33,473 nt of DNA from a bacterium (GTDB lineage: Bacteria > Hydrothermota > Hydrothermia > UBA1063), in assembly GCA_030019025.1 (NCBI GenBank), contig JASEFR010000022.1:1-33473 (forward strand), written 5' to 3'. The stretch's first letter is position 1. Every line of letters begins with the position of its first letter. The position numbers were made by a program, and so were the translations under genes. This document shows, in pieces, positions 1 through 7,516 of this stretch. Under the pieces are notes generated by a model, which did no database searches, had not been told where the DNA came from, and saw nothing but the letters and a program-made list of their open reading frames with translations.

Positions 1-499
1 TCCACACGGTGTCCTCCTTAACACGATACATCATCAGAGTATCCCACTCTGTCCAGACAACATATAACTTGTCCCTTTCATCAAAGGCCGCACACGGCAA
101 CCAGGAATACTTTGCCCCTTTTATATTTGTTACATTAATAGGACCTCCCCATTCATCAGAAGATACATCTTTATAAAAATACCTCACTTCACTGGTACTA
201 CCACAAATAATATATAGACCACCCTTTGGTTCAACAAGTAAACGCGTATTTCGTATTTTCATCTGCAGGTCACCAGTGTTAAAGCATTTTGAATAATTGA
301 GATAACTTGTGTGAGAAAAGCATTTAATACCTGATAGAAAGTAAAAATGAGATTCAGGTTTATGTTTCTTGGGGTTTCTACTCCTGAGTTTATAATTGTC
401 TTTGAATTTACCTTCCTCTTGATAAAATGTTATTTGGGTGTTAAAATTTACAAAGCGAGGGAGGGGTATGCTTGTTAAGGATATAATGAATAAAGATGT
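1..499 (-). pseudogene. BNR/sialidase-like beta-propeller fragment, 3' end beyond window
   Basis: Read from the minus strand, one frame stays open from about 499 down to base 1. Its best part (below about 300) reads like a beta-propeller/BNR blade: LVEPKGGLYIICGSTSEVRY, then a DEWGGPINVT segment, then a blade core with LYVVWTEWD. Such repeats are typical of exported repeat proteins. There is no ATG, GTG or TTG near the upper end of the frame. The first in-frame ATG is at 262-260, inside what looks like blade sequence and without a ribosome site. The upper part also overlaps the promoter and start of the divergent CBS gene. I read it as a 5'-truncated, decaying gene, though it could be a partial CDS starting at 262. 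The family is recognised only by its repeat pattern. Confidence 0.5.
419..447 (+). promoter_or_regulatory. sigma70-like promoter for the CBS-antiporter pair
   Basis: TTGATA (419-424) and TAAAAT (442-447) are separated by 17 nt, each one mismatch from consensus. The predicted transcription start is near 454. That lies downstream of the GTG at 438, so it supports translation starting at ATG 468. Confidence 0.6.
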
Positions 500-938
500 G
501 ATTTATGTTGGTGAATACACAACTCTACGAGAGTTACTAATTAAGTTTGATAATTTCCACACATTTCCACTTGTCCCGGTAGTTGATGAAGATAAAAAGT
601 TAGTGGGGCTGGTAAGGTTGCGCAATCTCATTGACGTTTTCTTTCCATATAATAGGGAACTTTTAAGGATATCACCCTTTGTTGATGAGGTCTGGGATGA
701 AAATATTTTCAAGGTTGAGATTGGACCGGAGCTGGGAATTCTCGTCGTTATGGCAGACATTATGGACGAGGATTTTGCGGTGATAAAAGGCGATGAGGAG
801 ATAGAAAAAGCCTATGAGCAGTTGAAAATTCATAAGAGTGAGCAGATGCCAGTTGTTGATGGGGAGGGAAGGCTACAGGGTATTATTGGATTGTTTGATA
901 TCGTGAGATATTTGTTTAAGCAGAAAGGTATTTATTAG
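468..938 (+). CDS. Stand-alone CBS-domain pair protein
   Basis: A 156-residue protein made of two CBS motifs and little else. The first covers about residues 1-58, from MLVKDIMNKDVIYVG to a VVDEDKKLVGLV core. The second covers about 90-150, with the core MPVVDGEGRLQGIIGLFDIV. CBS pairs bind adenosyl ligands such as AMP, ATP or SAM and regulate a partner protein. The ATG at 468 is preferred over the in-frame GTG at 438, because a purine-rich GAGGGAGGGG ribosome site precedes it and the predicted transcription start lies between the two codons. The antiporter gene begins 2 nt after the stop. This protein is therefore probably its cytoplasmic ligand-sensing subunit, an inference from coupling. 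Family assignment is firm; the ligand is unknown. Confidence 0.88.
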   Translation: MLVKDIMNKDVIYVGEYTTLRELLIKFDNFHTFPLVPVVDEDKKLVGLVRLRNLIDVFFPYNRELLRISPFVDEVWDENIFKVEIGPELGILVVMADIMDEDFAVIKGDEEIEKAYEQLKIHKSEQMPVVDGEGRLQGIIGLFDIVRYLFKQKGIY

Positions 939-940
939 GA

Positions 941-2146
941 ATGCATCTAAGCCCCGTATTAAGTTTAGGTATTATATTTCTTACAGGTTTCTTTGCCTTT
1001 AAAATAGTAGGAAAAGTAAGGCTTCCCACAGTTACAGGATATCTCATTCTCGGGATAATTATTGGAGAAGAGTTTCTGAATCTTGTGTCAGATAAAGTTC
1101 TATCTTCCTCCTCATTTGTCTCATCAATTGTCTTGGGGTTTGTGGCATTTACTTTGGGTCAAAATTTTTCTCTGCAAAGGTTTAAAAGGATTGGGAAAAC
1201 CGTGATATTAATTTCCATTTTTGAGTCAGTATGTGCGTGGTTCATTGTGACCTTTGCCTTTTACTTTATTTTGAGGCAGTCTTTTTATGTCTCAATAATA
1301 TTTGGTGCGATAGCATCTGCTACAGCTCCTGCTGCAACCGTAATGGTTGTGAGAGAATCCGGAGCCAAAGGACTTTTTACGAATATACTGCTTGGCATTG
1401 TGGCTATTGATGATGCCTGGTGTCTCATTATTTTTTCTCTTTCTCTTGCGATTGCAAAAGTTTTTGTGATGCGTGGAAGCAGTGGACTTGCGATAGTGCT
1501 TGAAGCAGTGGGACGTGGTGTTCTTGAAGTAGGTGGTGCCTTTGCCCTTGGGATATCCCTTGGCTTCTTGTTTAAGATCCTTTCAAAGTTAGTTAAAACG
1601 GAGCAGGGACTTGAGATTTACACACTTGGCTTTATTTTCCTTGCTATTGGAATAGCCGAGCATCTTCACGTATCCGTCCTTCTTTCCAGTATGGTTCTGG
1701 GCGCTACTGTTGTGAATACTTTGAAGGGAGATAATAGGTTCTTTCAGGTTATTAAGGGCCTGGAATACCCCCTTTACCTTCTCTTTTTTGTTCTCGCAGG
1801 CGCCAACTTAGAGCTTGAGTCTTTGAAGCATCTTGGTATATTTAGCGTTGTTTACCTTTTTGCAAGAGTGCTTGGCAAGGTCCTGGGGGCCAGATTAGGG
1901 GCACTACTTGGAAGGGCACCCAAGAATATCCAAAAGTACGTGGGTTTTGGACTAATTCCCCAGGCAGGAGTGGCTCTTGGTGTGGCGCTTATAGCAAAAA
2001 GTGATTTTCCAGCTTACGGAGCGATAATTTTTGATACCATTGTTAGTACAACCGTACTTTATGAAATCTTTGGTCCTATTGTCACTAAGTGGGCATTGTT
2101 AAAGGCCGGAGATATAAGCCTGTCTCACGAAGCTTCGGGTGCTTAA
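941..2146 (+). CDS. CPA2-family cation/proton antiporter membrane domain
   Basis: A 401-residue polytopic membrane protein of the Na+(K+)/H+ exchanger CPA2 type (KefB/NapA-like), with roughly 12-13 hydrophobic segments. It begins with the family's opening helix and LPTVTGYLILGIIIG. The SATAPAATVMVVRES stretch (about 126-140) and the paired acidic residues D157-D158 in GIVAIDDAW match the ion-binding core. In this family a DD pair usually goes with electrogenic exchange. The chain stops after the membrane domain, with no C-terminal TrkA-N/RCK domain as in KefB. The preceding CBS gene is 2 nt upstream and presumably supplies regulation in trans. The transported cation (Na+ or K+) cannot be read from sequence. 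Beyond the gene, conserved context is lost into a decayed region. Confidence 0.88.
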   Translation: MHLSPVLSLGIIFLTGFFAFKIVGKVRLPTVTGYLILGIIIGEEFLNLVSDKVLSSSSFVSSIVLGFVAFTLGQNFSLQRFKRIGKTVILISIFESVCAWFIVTFAFYFILRQSFYVSIIFGAIASATAPAATVMVVRESGAKGLFTNILLGIVAIDDAWCLIIFSLSLAIAKVFVMRGSSGLAIVLEAVGRGVLEVGGAFALGISLGFLFKILSKLVKTEQGLEIYTLGFIFLAIGIAEHLHVSVLLSSMVLGATVVNTLKGDNRFFQVIKGLEYPLYLLFFVLAGANLELESLKHLGIFSVVYLFARVLGKVLGARLGALLGRAPKNIQKYVGFGLIPQAGVALGVALIAKSDFPAYGAIIFDTIVSTTVLYEIFGPIVTKWALLKAGDISLSHEASGA

Positions 2147-2307
2147 TGCTCTTACCTCTTCGCTTTTAAAAGTTAATGGATTAGTTTTAATACTCGTTTG
2201 AAACACAAGAATTCAATACTGTCCTTAGTTTTGAGGTTTAAAAATGACGGTGTTGTGCAATTTTCCGCAAATTTTAAAGTGGTAAGCTCAAAAGGGATTT
2301 GAAGAGC

Positions 2308-2955
2308 CCTGCTATTGAGTTTATGTTTGTTTTAATTCCTCACGGGACTGAGATAAGTAATGAGGACAGGAAGACTTCACGCGAGAGATTTAAATTACCA
2401 TCGGAAGATAAGATACCTCTTATGTTCGGTTTGTGGAACCTAAGAATCTTTACATAGTGCTTTAGGCTTAGAAAGAAATTTCCGAAAAAATGGAGGATGT
2501 TTATCTCTTCGGTGCTGGGGCTTGCTCCAACTGCAAAACAGAAAGACAAGGATTATGTTGAGTTTGTTTATAAAAAGATAGAGGAATTTGGGTTAAAAGA
2601 AAAAGTCATTTTCCCTAATTATTTCTATCCTAATGGGGATGTACCATATATTTTTAGTGCAATGATGTTGCTCTTTTCCCATATTATGAAGAGGATAGAT
2701 CTGCTTCTACTTCATTCCATCTTGCAATTGGAGCTGGAGAACATTCATTGCATCAAGAATCCGTAAGTTTGAAGGATTTGAAAAATATTTCTGATTTTAC
2801 CCTATAATTCTTCCAGAATTGCAAGGGCCGTATAGAGATTGCTTGAGGATGAAGAATTCAAGAATTATGTGTTTAAAAAGGCTGAGGAGTAAAAGAAGGA
2901 AACCTCCTGGGCGGTAACATCTAAGAAATATGTCGAGATTTACAGAAAATGGTGA
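2308..2955 (+). pseudogene. Decayed GT4-family glycosyltransferase (C-terminal half)
   Basis: Pieces of one family-4 (GT-B) glycosyltransferase appear in order but in different frames. They are IPHGTEISNEDRK and KIPLMFGLWN (2335-2440), KEISEKMEDVYLFGAGA (2472-2524, after two in-frame TAG codons at 2463 and 2469), and KDYVEFVYKKIEEFGLKEK followed by a YIFSA segment. Next come YYEEDRSASTSFHLAIGAG (from 2682), ASRIRKFEGFE (from 2750), LLEDEEFKNYVFKKAEE (from 2839), and ETSWAVTSKKYVEIYRKW with a stop at 2953-2955. At least four frame changes and several stops rule out a working product. The N-terminal acceptor domain is absent. The open frame at 2497-2766 is one of these pieces, not a gene. Order and motifs identify the family well; the sugar is unknown. 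Confidence 0.75.
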
Positions 2956-3365
2956 AGGTAAAAGGAGAAGATAGGGCAGGAACCCAGGTAATAATAACGA
3001 AGGAAGGCATTCTTCTTATTTACCATGCTGTTGGTGAAATAAGTCAGGAAATTGGATCACTCTACGGACTTAGTAATTGTATTGAGAGGGCTTATTCTGT
3101 AAATCTCGCAATTTTGGGCCCTGAGAACCCTTACAGAATTCTGGCAAGGACAAAATATCCTCTGTACGTACCTTTGAAATCTTGTGAACTGTATGGTAGT
3201 GAAAAATATCCTATAGATGTGCCAGTTGTTGTTTTTCTAACAGGGGCAATCTTTATTGAAAATAAGCTCCTCGACCATGCTGTAGCGGGGGACAAATATA
3301 TTGTTCTTTTTAGTGCGGACATTAATAAGCTAATTGAGTATATGTTTAGGCAAAATATAAGATAG
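2949..3365 (+). pseudogene. C-terminal fragment of a GH130 mannoside phosphorylase-like enzyme
   Basis: This 138-codon open frame matches only the last blades of a GH130 beta-propeller. It contains KEGILLIYHAVGE, then LAILGPENPYRILARTKYPL, VVFLTGAIFIENKLLDHAVAG and a YIVLFSADINKLIEYM tail. GH130 enzymes phosphorolyse or hydrolyse beta-mannosides and are about 300 residues or longer. The half that carries the catalytic Asp is missing here. The frame starts directly inside the last codons of the decayed glycosyltransferase, so a deletion probably joined the two. GT4 and GH130 genes often sit together. The remnant has no internal stop but cannot form a complete propeller, so it is called a pseudogene rather than a CDS. 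Confidence 0.65.
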
Positions 3366-3464
3366 GCGGACAATGCATACCAAATGGGCGGAATGTATCA
3401 TCCTATCCGAAATATGCGGGAGTCTTTTGTATTCCTTTGTCTTGAGCAATAAAATATAGTAATC

Positions 3465-4172
3465 ATGTTAGTGAAACTGATATATATTTATCTTGTGTCG
3501 CTTTCATTTTACTCAGGAACGAAGCCCTTTGTTATTAATATAGGTAGAGGAGAGGGCTTCAGGGATCTTAAGGACATATGCCAGAAAGGCACGAGGTCCC
3601 ATATGCAGATGATGGTAAATCTTCTTTCCTTTGATAACTACCGCGTAGTATTGCTTAAGGAGTGGTATTTTGGGGGAAAGGTAGATAATACCGAGAAAGC
3701 ATACAAATTCTTGGTCGATGGAAAGAAGATAAGACTTTCTGGTTTTCCTTATTATAACGGAATGTACACGTATTCCCCTACTTTTCTGGCGGTTTTTAAG
3801 AAAAAGGTTGAATGGGAGTATATAACTTCGGACAGCTGCAAGAATGATTTTGTGCTCAAATATCCAGGAGAGGGTTTGTATCTTCTTAAGCTTGGAACAA
3901 GAACACACATAGAATCGTGTAAGATTATGAGTTTTGATTCGGTAACTGTTGAGTTTTCACCGTTATATCAGACTCAAAATAGTGTCGTGTTTCTTTTGAG
4001 AGTAGAAAATACTGTGGGGGACAGTATAAAAATAGCTATTTCTCGCGAAGGCAGGCCACTGAAAGATATATTAATTGAATCCGGCGAAATGTATCTTGGC
4101 ATTACGGACAATAAGCATTATTGCCTTCAGGTAGGCATTCTTAATCTATGCTTACCTGAAGCACTCGAATAA
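3465..4172 (+). CDS. Hypothetical exported protein
   Basis: A 235-residue protein I do not recognise. The first about 18 residues (MLVKLIYIYLVSLSFYSG) look like a short signal peptide or anchor, and the rest is a soluble, beta-rich sequence with many aromatic residues. Three cysteines lie at KDICQKG, SDSCKND and ESCKIM, and two more near the C-terminus (HYCLQV, LNLCLP). No Shine-Dalgarno sequence precedes the ATG; a TATAGT at 3455-3460 would allow a nearly leaderless start. The gene sits between two decayed genes, so it may be a young accessory gene or the remnant of a larger one. No frameshift is visible. Function is unknown. Confidence 0.5.
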   Translation: MLVKLIYIYLVSLSFYSGTKPFVINIGRGEGFRDLKDICQKGTRSHMQMMVNLLSFDNYRVVLLKEWYFGGKVDNTEKAYKFLVDGKKIRLSGFPYYNGMYTYSPTFLAVFKKKVEWEYITSDSCKNDFVLKYPGEGLYLLKLGTRTHIESCKIMSFDSVTVEFSPLYQTQNSVVFLLRVENTVGDSIKIAISREGRPLKDILIESGEMYLGITDNKHYCLQVGILNLCLPEALE

Positions 4173-4300
4173 CCAGGTAAAAGAAAAAAGCAGTAAGGTC
4201 CCTTATAGAACATAATAAGGCGCTAACTACATTATTTTTGAAGCAAGGACTTACACTATATGCAAGAACTTTTTTACGAGCTTGTTGAGTACTTATTTTA

Positions 4301-4858
4301 CTAAACACTGTCAAAGAACATTGCCAGCCCTTCCTGAATCAAAGCCTGTTCAGGATTAACAATGGTGTTATATGCTATTATCTGGGTATCCTCATGGGAA
4401 CCGATGCATTTTATTTTTTCGTTGTACACTGCATATATGCTGTTTGGCAGGATCACAGCGCCGTTTGCAGGTTAGTTGTCTCCATAAATTTCTCCTGATT
4501 CTTCCTGGGATTCACATAAAAAATAATTGATTTTAAAGTTCATTTTTACTTTTAAAACCCTGCAAATGTAGTAATAACCATTCTCCAGAAGCGTTATTAT
4601 ATCGGAAATGTCCTTTTTGGCGAGAGATCCTTTGTGATAATTAAAAACATAATGCTTTGTTTCTTTCCTTGCCCAGTCATAAATGCCTCCTGTAAGTTTT
4701 GAGCCAAAAGCAAGTTTGTTATCTGCACCCTATCTATCTTGTATTATCCGGACCAAGTTTCTATAATCACTTTTATTATCGTAGAGTAAAATGCACAAAA
4801 CAATAAACAACATAGAAGATGCAAGGGCAAGGGATACAAAGGTGTCAGAAGTGAAGTT
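4301..4858 (-). pseudogene. Decayed peptidase-MA-like (gluzincin) metalloprotease gene
   Basis: On the minus strand a single frame of 186 codons is interrupted only by TAG (4732-4730) and TAA (4474-4472). It reads KLAFGSKLTGGIYDWARKE, HYVFNYHKGSLAKKDISDI, ITLLENGYYYICRVLKVK, then NSIYAVYNEKIKCIG, SHEDTQIIAYN and EQALIQEGLAMFFD before a final TAG. The layout resembles peptidase-MA-like gluzincins, in which HExxH is followed by an E-G-(L/F)-A helix. Here the second zinc histidine is Gln (HEDTQ), and the chain ends right after the helix. A 5' stretch near 4858 is hydrophobic. Two stops, a damaged metal site and a missing C-terminus together indicate a pseudogene. The family call rests on pattern only. 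Confidence 0.6.
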
Positions 4859-5014
4859 TTAGTATGATATTGGCATCTATTTTACGCAATGTACTTTGTG
4901 ATGGGAGAGAACGTTAACTTATAGAACCCAATAAGATTGCAGATATAAGATGTGTTTGATTTTAAAAAGTACACGGAAATTTAAAGCAACTTCATTTAGG
5001 CTCAAAAAATAAAA

Positions 5015-5089
5015 CTGCGCTGCGCAGGACTCGAACCTGCAACCCACGGATTAAGAATCCGTTGCTCTGCCTGTTGAGCTAGCAGCGCA
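5015..5089 (-). tRNA. tRNA-Lys (CTT)
   Basis: The minus strand folds as a complete cloverleaf. The acceptor TGCGCTG pairs with CAGCGCA, the D arm is GCTC...GAGC, the anticodon stem ACGGA/TCCGT carries the loop TTCTTAA (anticodon CTT), and the T arm GCAGG-TTCGAGT-CCTGC is present. The discriminator base is G and CCA is not encoded. Confidence 0.95.
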
Positions 5090-5097
5090 GTGCTAAA

Positions 5098-5126
5098 ATT
5101 ATAAAATTAACCCCTCAATATTTCAA
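5098..5126 (-). promoter_or_regulatory. sigma70-like promoter of tRNA-Lys
   Basis: On the minus strand, TTGAAA (5126-5121) and a perfect TATAAT (5103-5098) are 17 nt apart. This puts the transcription start at about 5091, just before the tRNA 5' end at 5089. Confidence 0.7.
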
Positions 5127-5319
5127 GCACCTTGGATGTTGCTGATATGATTTTGTCTATAATATGTCCTGACACCGAGATTTTTAAAAGACTAAGATCT
5201 TACCATATTTTTGAAGTTGGAGCATCTGGGAGCGGTTTCCCATGTAACATTGTCAGTCCGTGAATCTTAAATGCACAGTTTGTTCGCATGTTGAACATTA
5301 AAATTTGAAACTCACCGGT

Positions 5320-6444
5320 ATGACTCTGAAAATATTAGCAACTATACTTTTTTATTTTGGTTACGGTTCGTATTATATTCTTTTAAGGCCAAGATTTGTT
5401 GATCTTGGTGCGACTTATTTTCAAATCTTGCTAATTGACAGTCTGCCTGCCTTTGTTGCTCTGACTTCGGTTTTCTGGGGAAGGCTCGCCGATGTGATTT
5501 CAAGGAGGCTTTTTCTCTTGCTTAGCAGTCTTGGTGGAATTTTTGTCCTCCTACTCGGATTTTCCAATAGAATTGGCGCTTTGCTTTTCCTTTTACTATT
5601 TTTAAGTATTTTTGCTTCCATTGCCATACCTATTATTAACAGCATGTTTTCTTTTAGTGAAGATGCTGAAAGATCTTTTGCTACTTATCTTCTTGCGGAA
5701 GCCATTGGATGGACTCTCAGTGGAATTATTATGGGTTATTTGTCAAGAGATCCCAGCCTCTTCAGGCTTGGATATATAATAAGTGGTTTATCATGGGCTT
5801 TAGGAATAGTCGTTTTTTACCGGATTTTTTCTGATAACCATACCTCTGAACCACTTTCAAACTCTATTTTTAAAGTTAAACTGAATAAACTTTTAGTATT
5901 TCTTGCTATCGGGACCTTTTTCCTGGAATTTGGGATTTCCACTTCATATGGAATTCTTTCTGTTAAGCTTTATGAAGTGCTAAGAAAGTCCAAGTTTTTA
6001 TATGGAATTGTATGGGCATCTGTGCCCGCATTTTTGTCGGCTCTGGTGAGCAAATTCTATGGTGAAGTGGTTAAAAAACTTAAACCGTGGAAAAGTCTGA
6101 TTCTTTTATCATCAGTGTATTTCCTGAATATCGCAATTCTTGCGATTTCTAAGGGTTATCTAATGGCCTTTTTCTGGATTCTTCCCCTTTGGAATTTTAT
6201 GTATATTACCCTTTACTCTGCAGTCACAAAGCTTTCCGGGGAAAATGAAAGAGCAACTGCCTTTGGTTTCTTGAATTCGACGTTAAACTTTGCAATTTTT
6301 CTTTCTGCTTTGTCAGGAATTCTTGCCGATAAGTTTGGAAGGATGGCGAGTGTAGGTTTTGGATTGGTCTCTATTTTGGTAAGCCTTTTGATATTCTTAG
6401 AGCTTTTTAAGAGTGTTTCAAAGGGAGCTCGCAATATTGACTGA
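5320..6444 (+). CDS. Major facilitator superfamily permease
   Basis: A roughly 374-residue inner-membrane protein with about 11-12 hydrophobic helices. It carries the MFS loop 2-3 signature region (WGRLADVISRRLFLLL) near residue 50 and a second half that repeats the same plan (LADKFGRMASVGFG near the end). Secondary carriers of this size export drugs or take up small solutes; the substrate cannot be told. Its start is uncertain: a TTG at 5305 would add five residues, but the ATG at 5320 is preferred although no clear ribosome site precedes either. The -35 box of the following tRNA promoter overlaps the stop codon. The gene stands alone, between tRNA-Lys and tRNA-fMet. Confidence 0.85.
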   Translation: MTLKILATILFYFGYGSYYILLRPRFVDLGATYFQILLIDSLPAFVALTSVFWGRLADVISRRLFLLLSSLGGIFVLLLGFSNRIGALLFLLLFLSIFASIAIPIINSMFSFSEDAERSFATYLLAEAIGWTLSGIIMGYLSRDPSLFRLGYIISGLSWALGIVVFYRIFSDNHTSEPLSNSIFKVKLNKLLVFLAIGTFFLEFGISTSYGILSVKLYEVLRKSKFLYGIVWASVPAFLSALVSKFYGEVVKKLKPWKSLILLSSVYFLNIAILAISKGYLMAFFWILPLWNFMYITLYSAVTKLSGENERATAFGFLNSTLNFAIFLSALSGILADKFGRMASVGFGLVSILVSLLIFLELFKSVSKGARNID

Positions 6445-6465
6445 ACAACATCTTTGCACTATAAT
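6437..6465 (+). promoter_or_regulatory. sigma70 promoter of the tRNA-fMet/tRNA-Met unit
   Basis: TTGACT (6437-6442) and a perfect TATAAT (6460-6465) have a 17-nt spacer. The start would fall at about 6472, five bases before the initiator tRNA. The -35 box overlaps the end of the MFS gene. Confidence 0.75.
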
Positions 6466-6476
6466 AATATTACTAA

Positions 6477-6550
<74 letters not shown>

Positions 6551-6563
6551 CTGTCTTATTCCT

Positions 6564-6636
6564 GGCGGTGTAGCTCAGCTGGCAGAGCAGAGGAATCATA
6601 ATCCTCGTGTCGGGGGTTCGACTCCCTCCGCCGCCA
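6564..6636 (+). tRNA. tRNA-Met elongator (CAT)
   Basis: Acceptor GGCGGTG pairs with CGCCGCC (one G-T). The anticodon stem GAGGA/TCCTC carries loop ATCATAA (anticodon CAT), and the T arm is GGGGG-TTCGACT-CCCTC. The body resembles elongator tRNA-Met more than the lysidine-modified tRNA-Ile2, which also carries CAT; that alternative is less likely. It lies 13 nt after tRNA-fMet with no promoter between, so the two share a transcript. Confidence 0.9.
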
Positions 6637-6676
6637 TTCTTTTTAATTTCCGTATTTCCCGGTTTAAAATTATTTC

Positions 6677-7516
6677 ATGTCGGCAATTATTATTGATGGA
6701 AGACTTATTAGGGAAAAAGTACTGGAGGAGTTAAAAGAACAGATTGCTTGTTTGAATCTTCACCGTCCACTAAAACTTGCTATCTTTCAGTATAATCCTC
6801 AAATTTCCGATGCCCTCTACGTCAGTTCACTTAAGAAGGTAGCAAAAAAACTTGAGGTTGAGGTAGAGGTTAAAACCTTCGAAGACCTTGAAACACTTAA
6901 AAGTGCAATTTATGAATACAATGTGAATGATTTTGTTGATGGTATTATGTTGCAAATAGCTAATAAGAGTGATTACCTCCATTATACTTCTCTAATTCTG
7001 CCTGAAAAGGATGTAGATGGCGCAAGTCCTTTAAACCTTGGAAAACTTATAAGAAAAGATAAGGGCCTTAGACCTGCCACTGCAGATGCCGTGATAAGGA
7101 TATTAAAAGAGGCTGGCTATGAAATTCGTGGGAAAAATGCTTGTGTTCTTGGAAGAAGTTTCCGTTCTGGGCTTCCTATTGCTATTATGCTTATGAATGA
7201 AGATGCGACCTGCACGGTATGTCATTCTTACACGAAGGATATAAATGTCTATACAACAGAGGCAGATATACTGGTTGTCGCGGTAGGGCGTGCAGGCTTT
7301 ATAGGGGCGGATATGGTAAAAGAAGGGGCCTTTGTAATTGACGTTGGAATTAATCAGGTCGGTGATAAAGTTGTTGGCGATGTTAATTTTGATGAAGTTA
7401 AGGAAAAAAGTGCTTTTATTACACCGGTGCCTGGTGGTGTCGGGTCTGTTACCGATGTTATGATTTTTAGAAATTTAATAAAAGGAGTGATTTTTAGAAA
7501 TGAAAAGCGATATTGA
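6677..7516 (+). CDS. folD: FolD-like methylene-THF dehydrogenase/cyclohydrolase
   Basis: A 279-residue member of the FolD family, which oxidises 5,10-methylene-THF to methenyl-THF and hydrolyses that to 10-formyl-THF. Visible motifs are LPEKDVDGASPLNLGKL (folate site), the NAD(P) loop VLGRSFRSGLP, TVCHSYTKD, VIDVGIN, VVGDVNFDEV and ITPVPGGVGSVTDVM. Departures are notable. The catalytic Lys four residues after the conserved Tyr is Leu (YVSSLKK against YVASK in E. coli). QLPLP is replaced by QIANKS (the Gln is kept), and PCTP by PATA. No ribosome site precedes the ATG; TAAAAT at 6665-6670 would make the mRNA leaderless, or the gene may be read from the tRNA promoter. Its last 17 nt overlap fhs. 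Confidence 0.88.
   Translation: MSAIIIDGRLIREKVLEELKEQIACLNLHRPLKLAIFQYNPQISDALYVSSLKKVAKKLEVEVEVKTFEDLETLKSAIYEYNVNDFVDGIMLQIANKSDYLHYTSLILPEKDVDGASPLNLGKLIRKDKGLRPATADAVIRILKEAGYEIRGKNACVLGRSFRSGLPIAIMLMNEDATCTVCHSYTKDINVYTTEADILVVAVGRAGFIGADMVKEGAFVIDVGINQVGDKVVGDVNFDEVKEKSAFITPVPGGVGSVTDVMIFRNLIKGVIFRNEKRY

Noticed and set aside
2340-2549. Minus-strand open frame of 69 codons
   Set aside because: It lies antisense to the readable GT4 remnant and its translation has no family features.
4301-4858. Stop-codon recoding (TAG/TAA read as amino acids) in the peptidase-like frame
   Set aside because: TAG, TAA and TGA all end well-defined genes here (CBS gene, acpP, fhs), and the zinc motif is also damaged, so decay explains it better.
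5090-5304. A riboswitch or small RNA before the MFS gene
   Set aside because: Apart from the minus-strand tRNA-Lys promoter I saw no conserved motif or convincing stem-loop in this 215-bp gap.
6564-6636. tRNA-Ile2 (CAT, lysidine-modified) instead of tRNA-Met
   Set aside because: The acceptor and arms look like elongator tRNA-Met. A decisive test would be a TilS-identity model, which I cannot run.
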